Program-made: the position numbers and the translations under genes
Part shown: positions 1-5,066 of the stretch, piece after piece
How the letters are laid out: each line of letters starts with the position of its first letter
Numbering within the stretch: the stretch's first letter is position 1
The notes under the pieces: model-generated
The model's database searches: none
Told to the model about the DNA's origin: nothing
The model's input: only the letters and a program-made list of their open reading frames with translations
DNA from: an uncultured Eubacteriales bacterium
GTDB lineage: Bacteria > Bacillota > Clostridia > Oscillospirales > Acutalibacteraceae
Reading direction: 5' to 3'
Assembly: GCA_934667575.1 (NCBI GenBank)
Contig: CAKUME010000105.1
Location: 1 to 5,066, forward strand
DNA length: 5,066 nucleotides

Positions 1-800
1 GTATCGTCAACAATCGGCTTCAGGCGCAGCAGCTGTTCCAAAAGCTGCCCGCGGACGATGCGTACCATTTGTCCACCGCCATGACGGCGGTGCACCGGCG
101 TCAGGTGCTCGACGAAATTCGGGCGCGGCTCCGGGCGGGGCAGCCGTGCCGCGTGGTGTCCACCAGCCTGATCGAAGCCGGGGTGGATGTGGATTTTCCG
201 TGTGTGTATCGGGCGGTCGCGGGGCTGGATTCGATGATTCAGGCGGCCGGCCGGTGCAATCGGGAAGGCAAACGCCCGGCGGAAGCCAGCGTGGTGCATT
301 TGTTCGATTCCGAATCCCCGCCGCCGCGCGGGCTGGAGCAGAATATTGCCGCCGCGCGTCGGGTGATGGCGGAATATGACGATATCACCGCGCCGGAGGC
401 CATTCGGGCTTATTTTGATTTTCTGCTCTATACGCTCAAAGCTCCCAACGCCCTCGATACGCCGCAGATCATGGCTCAAATTCACGACCGGATGGCATTT
501 GCCTCGGTCGCAAAGGCGTTTCATCTGATCGACGATTCGTCGGTGACGGTTTATGTGCCGATGGGTGCGGGCGGCGAGCTGATTCGGGAGTTGGAGCTTT
601 TTGGTCCGAACCGGGCGCTGCTGCGCAAGCTCGGTCCCTATTCCGTGTCCGTTTACCCATATACATACCAAAAGCTGGCGGAGGTCGGCGCGGTGCATGG
701 GGTGGGCGAAAACGCGGCGGTGCTGGACGACGCTGCCTGCTACCATGAGAAAACCGGTCTGGATCTGGCGCCCACAGGCGGAAGAGAATATTTTCGATAA
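1..800 (+). CDS. cas3: CRISPR-associated helicase-nuclease Cas3, type I-C (3' part, 5' end outside window)
   Basis: This is the C-terminal part of Cas3, the enzyme recruited by the target-bound I-C surveillance complex to unwind and degrade foreign DNA. The frame is open from the first complete codon (position 3) to a TAA at 798-800, giving 265 visible residues. The fragment begins IVNNR, the usual motif IV region, followed by YHLSTAM and an HRR segment. Motif V is STSLIEAGVDVDF (159-197) and motif VI is QAAGRCNREG (240-269), whose two Arg residues contact ATP in superfamily 2 helicases. After these comes the Cas3 C-terminal domain, including RKLGPYSVSVYPY around 625-665, a wording typical of I-C Cas3. 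The HD nuclease domain and the Walker A and DEAD motifs lie upstream and cannot be assessed. The gene ends 18 bases before cas5c and is very probably co-transcribed with it. No truncation or frameshift is visible. Confidence 0.96.
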   Translation, partial: IVNNRLQAQQLFQKLPADDAYHLSTAMTAVHRRQVLDEIRARLRAGQPCRVVSTSLIEAGVDVDFPCVYRAVAGLDSMIQAAGRCNREGKRPAEASVVHLFDSESPPPRGLEQNIAAARRVMAEYDDITAPEAIRAYFDFLLYTLKAPNALDTPQIMAQIHDRMAFASVAKAFHLIDDSSVTVYVPMGAGGELIRELELFGPNRALLRKLGPYSVSVYPYTYQKLAEVGAVHGVGENAAVLDDAACYHEKTGLDLAPTGGREYFR

Positions 801-806
801 AAAAGA

Positions 807-812
807 AAGGGG
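807..812 (+). promoter_or_regulatory. Ribosome binding site of cas5c
   Basis: AAGGGG lies 6 bases before the ATG at 819, inside the only real intergenic gap of the window (801-818). It is a partial match to the anti-SD and supports that ATG as the cas5c start. The gap holds nothing else that I can see: no terminator stem and no promoter boxes. cas3 and cas5c are therefore probably on one transcript. Confidence 0.7.
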
Positions 813-818
813 AAGATC

Positions 819-1484
819 ATGGCAATCAAAGTAGAAGTGTGGGGCGATTACGCCTGCTTCACCCGGCCGGAGCTGAAGGTGGAGCGCATGAGTTACGACG
901 TGATCACGCCGTCCGCCGCGCGCGGAGTTTTGGATGCGATTTATTGGCATCCCGGCATGGCCTGGCGCATCGACCGCATTCACGTGCTGAACCCGATCCG
1001 GTTCACCGGAGTTCGCCGCAACGAGGTAAAAAGCAAAATATCGGCGAGCAATGTCCGGGAAGTGATGAACGGGAAGTCCAGAGCGCTTTCTATTTGCACC
1101 GTGGGCAAAATTATTCAGCAGCGCGCGGCCACGGTGCTTCAGGATGTGCACTATGTGATCGAAGCGCATTTTGTGATGACCGATCAGGCCGCAGAGTCGG
1201 ATAATCCCGGCAAATTCTGCGACATTATGCGGCGTCGGCTCGAAAAGGGTCAGTGCTACCATCAGCCATGCCTGGGCACGCGCGAATTTCCGGCGCATTT
1301 TCGCGCATGGGCGGGCGGCGAGATCGTCACCGCCTATCCCGATTCGCACCGGGATCTGGGGCTGATGCTGTATGATATGGATTATTCCGATCCGGCCGAT
1401 ATTCAGCCGATGTTTTTCCGCGCCGCACTGGAAAACGGTGTGCTGCGGGTCCCGGCGCCGGACAGCGCGGAGGTGCTCCGATGA
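819..1484 (+). CDS. cas5c: Type I-C CRISPR-associated protein Cas5c (Cas5d), pre-crRNA endoribonuclease
   Basis: In type I-C systems, which lack Cas6, Cas5c cuts the repeat transcript to make crRNA and then stays bound to the 5' handle in the surveillance complex. The 221-residue length is normal. Family signatures run through the whole protein: GDYACFTRPELKVERMSYDV (9-28), TPSAARG (30-36), AIYWHP (40-45), RIHVLNPIRF (53-62), RRNEV (66-70), QQRAATVL (100-107), YVIEAHF (112-118), KGQCYHQPCLG (143-153) and REFPA (155-159). Of the catalytic triad described for Bacillus halodurans Cas5d (Y46, K116, H117), Tyr42 and Lys132 appear to be kept, but the residue after Lys132 is Phe (GKFCDI) rather than His. 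The start is fixed by the SD at 807-812 and by the family N-terminus. The stop overlaps the cas8c start by 4 bases (ATGA). The assignment is sure; the exact catalytic mechanism is less so because of the Phe. Confidence 0.97.
   Translation: MAIKVEVWGDYACFTRPELKVERMSYDVITPSAARGVLDAIYWHPGMAWRIDRIHVLNPIRFTGVRRNEVKSKISASNVREVMNGKSRALSICTVGKIIQQRAATVLQDVHYVIEAHFVMTDQAAESDNPGKFCDIMRRRLEKGQCYHQPCLGTREFPAHFRAWAGGEIVTAYPDSHRDLGLMLYDMDYSDPADIQPMFFRAALENGVLRVPAPDSAEVLR
1469..1473 (+). promoter_or_regulatory. Ribosome binding site of cas8c
   Basis: GGAGG lies inside the last codons of cas5c, 7 bases before the cas8c ATG at 1481. Together with the ATGA stop/start overlap it indicates translational coupling of cas8c to cas5c. 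It also supports 1481 over the next in-frame ATG at 1499. Confidence 0.75.
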
Positions 1485-3310
1485 TATTAACCTGCTTGAT
1501 GAATTATTACGAAGCGCTCGTCAACCGCGGCGCGATCGCGCGCCCGGGCTGGGGCAAGGTGCGCGTGCAATATGCGTTGGAGCTGGACGACAACGGCGGC
1601 ATCCGCGCGGTGCTGCCGCTGGAATCCACCGATGAAAAGGGCAAGCCGGTGCCGTTTTATTGCAAGCTGCCCGCACCGGTCAAACGCTCTGGCCCAAAAG
1701 GAAAATCTAATTTTTTATGGGATAATGTATCTTATCTGCTCGGTATCGAGGGTAAGGGAATGCCCGGCCATGCGCGCGAGTGCTTTGAAAGCGCCAAAAA
1801 ACTGCATTTGGCGCTGCTTTCCGGTTCGAATGTGCCGTTTGCACAGGCGATCTGCCGCTTTTTTGCGCGTTGGGCGCCGGAGCAGGCCGCTGCTGCGCCA
1901 TGGTATGCCGAATACGGCGAAAAGCTGCTCGTGGGTGGAAACCTCACGTTTTTCTATGGCGGGCGGCGCGCCGATCAGGAACCGGCCTTCCGGCCGATTT
2001 GGCAGGCGCATTACGACGCCGGTGACGAGGCGGACGGCGTGCCGATGCGCTGCTTGGTCACCGGCGAGCGGGTGGTGCCCGCAGCGGTTCACCCATCGAT
2101 CAAAAAGGTATATGGTGCTCGATCATCCGGCGCGGCGCTCGTGTCGTTCAATGCCGATGCGTTCTGCTCCTATGAGCGGAAACAAAACTGCAATGCGCCG
2201 GTCAGCCACTATGCCGCGTTTGCTTACACCGCCGCGCTGAATGCGCTGCTGGCCGACCCCACCCATTTTCGCCGGTTCGGCGATGTCACGGTGGTTTATT
2301 GGGCGGAGGACGCCGCCGAGCAGTATGCAAATATGTTCAGCGGCTTGCTCGACGGCGGCAACGTGACCGACAACGATCTGGATGCCGCAATGAACGCGCT
2401 CGTGCACGGACGCGCCTGCAATTGGGACGCGTTTCCGCTGCACCCGGACAATCATTTTTATGTGCTGGGCATTGCGCCAAACGCCGCGCGGCTTTCGGTG
2501 TGTTTTTTCCTGCAGGATCGCTTTGGGGCGTTCGTTTCGCATTTTCAGGAGCACTACGACCGGCTGCGCATTGTGCGGCCGTCGTTTGAGCAGACAGAAA
2601 ATCTGCCGCTCTGGCGGCTGCTGGGCGAAACCGTTCGAAAAAAGAAGAAGCCTGCAAAGCCGACTGCGACCGCGCCCAAAGCAGATGCTCCGTCGGATGA
2701 AAAAGACCGGGAAAAACCCACAGCGCCGCTTCTCCATTTGGCAGCCGATACGCTGCGCGCCATTTTGCTCGGCGGCCGCTACCCGACCACGCTGTATCAG
2801 AACGTGATGCTGCGCATTCGCGCCGAACATGAGGTGCCGTATGCCAAAGCGGCCATCATCAAAGCGTACTTATTAAAAAACGGAACCAATCCCAAATTCA
2901 AGGAGGTACTCACGGTGGAATTAAACGAAGCGAGCGTTTATCAGCCCTATGTGCTCGGGCGGCTGTTCTCGGTGCTCGAGGACTTGCAGTCTCAAGCCAA
3001 CCCCGGCATTAACACGACCATTAAGGACAAATATTTCACCTCGGCCTGCGCCACCCCGGCGGTGGTGTTTCCCACGCTGCTGAAGCTGGCGGAAAAGCAT
3101 CTGCGCAAGCTGGACGCCGGTCAGAAGGTATATTATTCCAAACAAATCGGTGAACTGATCAACCGGATTACCGAAAGCTATCCGGCGCACCTCACGCTCA
3201 GCGATCAGGGCATTTTTCAGCTCGGCTATTATCATCAAACCCAGAAGCGATACACCCCCAAACATACAACCAACCCCAACAATCTGAAGGAGGAAACTGA
3301 CCATGTTTGA
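1481..3310 (+). CDS. cas8c: Type I-C CRISPR-associated protein Cas8c (Csd1), large subunit of the surveillance complex
   Basis: Cas8c is the large subunit that recognises the PAM, helps open target DNA and recruits Cas3. The 609-residue length fits the Csd1 family. The N-terminus MILTCLMNYYEAL matches the usual Csd1 opening. Further family blocks are SNFLWDNVSYLLGI (about 76-89), CLVTGE (191-196), VHPSIKKVYGARSSGAALVSFN (ending at 224), the NAPVS-AAFAYTAALN block (238-254) and VVYWAE. A lysine-rich, Pro/Ala-rich linker (about 386-416) separates this part from a helical C-terminal part starting near LRAILLGGRYP and AAIIKAYLLKNG. Residues 479-609 coincide with the small subunit Cas11c, which seems to be translated on its own from an internal GTG (separate entry). 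The gene overlaps cas5c by 4 bases and cas7c by 8. Codon use is GC-rich except for AT-richer patches at the start, near 1700-1740 and just before the internal start. Confidence 0.97.
   Translation: MILTCLMNYYEALVNRGAIARPGWGKVRVQYALELDDNGGIRAVLPLESTDEKGKPVPFYCKLPAPVKRSGPKGKSNFLWDNVSYLLGIEGKGMPGHARECFESAKKLHLALLSGSNVPFAQAICRFFARWAPEQAAAAPWYAEYGEKLLVGGNLTFFYGGRRADQEPAFRPIWQAHYDAGDEADGVPMRCLVTGERVVPAAVHPSIKKVYGARSSGAALVSFNADAFCSYERKQNCNAPVSHYAAFAYTAALNALLADPTHFRRFGDVTVVYWAEDAAEQYANMFSGLLDGGNVTDNDLDAAMNALVHGRACNWDAFPLHPDNHFYVLGIAPNAARLSVCFFLQDRFGAFVSHFQEHYDRLRIVRPSFEQTENLPLWRLLGETVRKKKKPAKPTATAPKADAPSDEKDREKPTAPLLHLAADTLRAILLGGRYPTTLYQNVMLRIRAEHEVPYAKAAIIKAYLLKNGTNPKFKEVLTVELNEASVYQPYVLGRLFSVLEDLQSQANPGINTTIKDKYFTSACATPAVVFPTLLKLAEKHLRKLDAGQKVYYSKQIGELINRITESYPAHLTLSDQGIFQLGYYHQTQKRYTPKHTTNPNNLKEETDHV
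2900..2907 (+). promoter_or_regulatory. Internal ribosome binding site for Cas11c within cas8c
   Basis: AAGGAGGT is an essentially full-length anti-SD match in the middle of the cas8c coding sequence. It stands 7 bases before a GTG at 2915 that is in frame with cas8c. It is the longest anti-SD match I can find in the window. The flanking stretch, about 2858-2930, is visibly AT-richer than the rest of the gene, with TTA TTA AAA AAC upstream and GAA TTA AAC after the GTG. That would favour an unstructured, accessible start site. Confidence 0.8.
2915..3310 (+). CDS. cas11c: Small subunit Cas11c, translated from an internal start in cas8c
   Basis: Published work on type I-C systems shows that the small subunit Cas11c is made from an internal ribosome binding site and start codon within the 3' end of cas8c, and sits in two copies along the belly of the complex. 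Here a GTG at 2915, in frame with cas8c (codon 479), follows AAGGAGGT with 7-base spacing. It gives a 131-residue product ending at the cas8c TGA. The product begins MELNEASVYQPYVLGRLF and is mostly helix-like in composition (LFSVLEDLQ, FPTLLKLAEKHLRKL, KQIGELINRI), as expected of an all-alpha small subunit. Its end overlaps the cas7c start by 8 bases, so Cas11c ribosomes may also feed cas7c. The position and SD are seen in the sequence; separate translation is inferred from the family. Confidence 0.85.
   Translation: MELNEASVYQPYVLGRLFSVLEDLQSQANPGINTTIKDKYFTSACATPAVVFPTLLKLAEKHLRKLDAGQKVYYSKQIGELINRITESYPAHLTLSDQGIFQLGYYHQTQKRYTPKHTTNPNNLKEETDHV
3287..3293 (+). promoter_or_regulatory. Ribosome binding site of cas7c
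   Basis: AAGGAGG lies in the last codons of cas8c/cas11c, 9 bases before the cas7c ATG at 3303. The strength of the match fits the need for many Cas7 copies per complex. It supports 3303 as the start despite the 8-base overlap with the upstream gene. Confidence 0.8.
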
Positions 3311-4196
3311 CCAAGCCATTCGCAACCGCTATGAATTTGTGATTTTGTTCGACGTAGAAAACGGGAACCCCAACGGCGACCCGGATGCGGGCAATATGCC
3401 GCGCATCGACCCGGAAACCAACCTGGGGCTGGTAACGGACGTTTGCCTCAAGCGGAAAATCCGCAATTATGTGGAGGCCGTTCGGGAGAACGTGCCGGGC
3501 TACCGCATCTACATCAAAGACAGTGTCCCCCTGAATCGCCTGGATGCCGAAGCGTACGCCTATTTGAATGTGGACGAAAAGAATGTGAAAGAAGCAAAAA
3601 AGAAGGATCCGGCGCTCGATGCTAAGATTCGGGACTTTATGTGCAGTAATTTTTACGATATTCGCACCTTTGGCGCGGTGATGACCACATTTACCAAAGG
3701 CGCATTGAATTGCGGCCAGGTGCGCGGGCCGGTTCAGCTGGGCTTTTCACGCTCGGTGGAGCCGGTGATCCCGCAGGAAATCACCATCACCCGCGTTGCC
3801 ATCACGAAGGAAGACGACGCGGAGAAAAAGAACACCGAAATGGGCCGCAAATACATCATTCCCTATGGCTTGTATCGCTGCGAGGGGTATGTTTCGGCGA
3901 ATTTGGCGCGAAAAACGACCGGCTTTTCGGAGGAGGACCTCCAGCTGCTTTGGCAGGCCATTTTGAACATGTTCGAGCTCGACCATGCGGCAGCGCGCGG
4001 AAATATGGCGGTGCGCGAGCTGATCGTGTTCAAGCATGCGTCGGAGCTGGGCAACGCGCCCGCGTGGAAGTTGTTTAACACAGTGCAGGTCAAGCGCAAA
4101 GACGGTGTGCAGGTGGCCCGCGCATATTCGGATTACGATGTGTGTGTGCAGACGGACGCCATTCCGGAGGGAGTGACGGTGCAGCGCATGGGGTAA
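3303..4196 (+). CDS. cas7c: Type I-C CRISPR-associated protein Cas7c (Csd2), backbone subunit
   Basis: Cas7c polymerises along the crRNA spacer to form the backbone of the surveillance complex. The 297-residue length is normal for Csd2. The family N-terminus is clear: YEFVILFDVENGNPNGDPDA (10-29), then GNMPRIDPET (30-39) and LVTDVCLKRKIRNYV. Further conserved blocks are IRTFGAVMTT (120-129), GQVRGPVQLGFSRSV (138-152), ITRVAITKEDD and EMGRKYIIPYGLY. The C-terminal part has LDHAAARGNMAVRELIVFKH and ends IPEGVTVQRMG. The start is set by a strong SD at 3287-3293 and the 8-base overlap with cas8c. The TAA stop (4194-4196) is preceded by a GGGG run, and the gene runs directly into cas4 with no gap, which leaves the cas4 start unclear. 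No missing blocks or frameshift are seen in the gene itself. Confidence 0.97.
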   Translation: MFDQAIRNRYEFVILFDVENGNPNGDPDAGNMPRIDPETNLGLVTDVCLKRKIRNYVEAVRENVPGYRIYIKDSVPLNRLDAEAYAYLNVDEKNVKEAKKKDPALDAKIRDFMCSNFYDIRTFGAVMTTFTKGALNCGQVRGPVQLGFSRSVEPVIPQEITITRVAITKEDDAEKKNTEMGRKYIIPYGLYRCEGYVSANLARKTTGFSEEDLQLLWQAILNMFELDHAAARGNMAVRELIVFKHASELGNAPAWKLFNTVQVKRKDGVQVARAYSDYDVCVQTDAIPEGVTVQRMG

Positions 4197-4858
4197 ACGA
4201 ATATGAGGAAGCCGATTTTCTGCAAATTTCCGGGCTGCAGCATTTTCTGTTCTGCCGCCGTCAGTGGGCACTGATTCATGTGGAGAATCAATGGGCAGAA
4301 AATTTTCGCACGGTAGACGGAGAACTGCTGCACACCCGCGCCCACGAAGAAGGCCTGGTGGAAAAGCGCGGCGATCGGGTGTTGATCCACGGTGCGGCAG
4401 TGTATTCCCGCCGAATGGGCGTTTCGGGCCAGTGTGATGTGGTGGAATTTCGGCGCAGCCGCAGCGGTGTTCCAATCGCCGGATGGGAAGGAATGTGGCA
4501 GCCGCTTCCCATTGAATATAAGCGCGGCAGCCCAAAAGAAAATGCCTGCGATGAAGCGCAGCTCTGCGCCCAAGCCATGTGCTTGGAAGAAATGCTGTGC
4601 TGTTCCATTGCCTGCGGTGCGCTGTTCTACGGCGAAACGCGGCGGCGGGAGCCGGTGCAGTTTACCGAAGATTTGCGCAGCCAGGTGCGGGATGCATTTT
4701 TGGAAATGCACGAGCTCTACGAGCGGGGCAGAACCCCTGCCGCCAGGCCGGGCAAATTCTGCAATGCCTGCTCACTGAAGGACCTGTGCCTGCCACGGCT
4801 GCGCCGAACGCCCTCGGTGGCGCAGTATCTGGCCGAAAGGATGGCGAATCTGCCATGA
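4142..4858 (+). CDS. cas4: CRISPR-associated exonuclease Cas4 (type I-C), start uncertain
   Basis: Cas4 is a RecB-family Fe-S nuclease that works with Cas1-Cas2 to pick and trim PAM-bearing prespacers. Numbering from the GTG at 4142 (238 residues): the four iron-sulfur Cys are C38 (FCRRQW), C207, C210 and C216 (CNACSLKDLC). Nuclease residues are H68 (LLHTRAHEE), D99 (GVSGQCDVVEF) and E125/K127 (PIEYKRG), followed by the QLCAQAMCLEEM motif (140-151). The core looks intact. The start is the problem. GTG 4142 is the only standard start codon in frame before the conserved domain. It has no SD, overlaps cas7c by 55 bases, and adds about 18 residues that do not look like Cas4. The family N-terminus (normally Met then about YxEEDFL) corresponds to EYEEADFL, pointing to codon 4193, which reads GTA. 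The stop overlaps cas1 by 4 bases (ATGA). Residues 136-158 carry six Cys, more than I expect. Confidence 0.93.
   Translation: MCADGRHSGGSDGAAHGVNEYEEADFLQISGLQHFLFCRRQWALIHVENQWAENFRTVDGELLHTRAHEEGLVEKRGDRVLIHGAAVYSRRMGVSGQCDVVEFRRSRSGVPIAGWEGMWQPLPIEYKRGSPKENACDEAQLCAQAMCLEEMLCCSIACGALFYGETRRREPVQFTEDLRSQVRDAFLEMHELYERGRTPAARPGKFCNACSLKDLCLPRLRRTPSVAQYLAERMANLP
4166..4173 (+). promoter_or_regulatory. SD-like sequence near the cas7c/cas4 junction
   Basis: GGAGGGAG lies in the last codons of cas7c. No ATG, GTG or TTG in the cas4 frame follows at normal spacing, and the nearest homology-supported cas4 start position (GTA 4193) is 19 bases away. It may help ribosome loading or re-initiation at the junction, or may simply be Pro-Glu-Gly codons. 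Its role is unproven. Confidence 0.35.
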
Positions 4859-5066
4859 AAAAGCTGCTGAATACGCTGTTCGTGCTCACAGAGGATAGCT
4901 ATCTGACCTTGGATGGCGAAAACGTGGTGGTAAAGCGCGCGGATGTGGAAACCGGCCGGTTTCCGCTCCATACGTTGGAGAGCATCTGCTCGTTTGCCTA
5001 TCCGGGCGCAAGCCCGGCGCTGATGGGCGCCTGCGTGAACCGAAATGTGAACCTGTGCTTCTGCAC
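4855..5066 (+). CDS. cas1: CRISPR-associated integrase Cas1, type I-C (5' part, runs off the window)
   Basis: Cas1 is the integrase that inserts new spacers together with Cas2. From the ATG at 4855 the frame stays open to the window end, giving 70 complete codons. The N-terminus is characteristic of I-C Cas1: KKLLNTLFVLTEDSYLTLDG (2-21), ENVVVKR, GRFPLHTLESI (34-44), then FAYPGASPALMGACVNRNV (47-65). This is the N-terminal beta-sheet domain involved in dimerisation. The catalytic Glu, His and Asp residues of the helical domain lie downstream and are not seen. The start overlaps the cas4 stop (ATGA, 4855-4858), so translation is probably coupled; a weak SD, AAGGA (4837-4841), lies 13 bases before. 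In this locus type cas2 and the repeat-spacer array normally follow. Confidence 0.94.
   Translation, partial: MKKLLNTLFVLTEDSYLTLDGENVVVKRADVETGRFPLHTLESICSFAYPGASPALMGACVNRNVNLCFC

Noticed and set aside
146..379. Alternative + strand frame inside cas3
   Set aside because: It is a GC-rich out-of-phase reading of the helicase motif region, with no SD and no recognisable protein.
1699..1735. AT-rich island in cas8c with a GATAAT box (about 1721-1726), resembling a -10 element
   Set aside because: No matching -35 box lies 16-18 bases upstream, and the residues coded here (SNFLWDNVSYLLG) are conserved in the family, which explains the AT-rich codons. No downstream gene start needs a promoter there.
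2123..2830. Long open frame on the minus strand (235 codons) opposite cas8c
   Set aside because: It lies wholly antisense to a gene with strong Csd1 family signatures, its translation is Arg/Gln/Pro-rich with no recognisable domain, and it is what GC-rich codon use produces on the other strand.
2875..2881. A second in-phase slippery heptamer, A AAA AAC, 34 bases before the Cas11c start
   Set aside because: It arises from an ordinary Leu-Lys-Asn coding run with no obvious stimulatory stem. A -1 shift would only yield a truncated product.
3596..3602. In-phase A AAA AAG in cas7c
   Set aside because: It comes from the lysine-rich segment EAKKKD. A -1 shift would stop within about 10 codons and make a useless fragment, and no stimulatory signal is seen.
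3747..4535. Long open frame on the minus strand (262 codons) opposite cas7c and cas4
   Set aside because: It crosses the junction of two clear + strand genes and has a His/Arg-rich composition with no domain or convincing SD. It is best read as a shadow frame.
1..5066. CRISPR repeat-spacer array, anti-CRISPR gene, transposon or other cargo
   Set aside because: I found no regularly spaced direct repeats of about 30 bases, no terminal inverted repeats, and no room between the tightly packed cas genes. The array is presumably downstream of cas2.

Overview
The window is a compact, one-direction piece of a type I-C (formerly Dvulg/Csd) CRISPR-Cas operon. All genes are on the + strand in the standard I-C order: cas3 (3' end only), cas5c, cas8c, cas7c (csd2), cas4, cas1 (5' end only). 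Both ends are cut inside genes. The cas3 nuclease and ATPase motifs lie upstream of the window. The rest of cas1, and presumably cas2 and the repeat-spacer array, lie downstream. No CRISPR repeat, tRNA, rRNA, insertion sequence or unrelated cargo gene is visible, and no gene-free stretch is longer than 18 bases.

The sequence is GC-rich, with strong AAGGAGG-type Shine-Dalgarno (SD) sites and stop/start overlaps. The Cas proteins have the wording typical of Bacillota (Clostridia, perhaps an Oscillospiraceae-like gut lineage). This placement is an impression from motifs and base composition, not a search, and is of low confidence.

Layout: 1-800 carries helicase motifs V and VI and the C-terminal domain of Cas3, the target-degrading helicase-nuclease. 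After an 18-base gap holding only an SD, cas5c (819-1484), cas8c (1481-3310) and cas7c (3303-4196) encode the crRNA-guided surveillance complex. Cas5c processes the pre-crRNA, Cas8c recognises PAM and target, and Cas7c forms the backbone. Inside the 3' end of cas8c, a near-perfect SD followed by an in-frame GTG (2915) marks the separately translated small subunit Cas11c. cas4 (about 4142-4858) and cas1 (from 4855) belong to the adaptation module, in which Cas4 helps select and trim PAM-bearing prespacers for Cas1-Cas2.

The points most worth a second look are the internal Cas11c start, the lack of any good start codon for cas4 (the expected GTGA junction reads GTAA), a G-run at the cas7 stop that could permit a Cas7-Cas4 frameshift fusion, and a Phe in Cas5c where the reference enzyme has a catalytic His. 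I see no wholly new system here; the interest is in how a known one is expressed.
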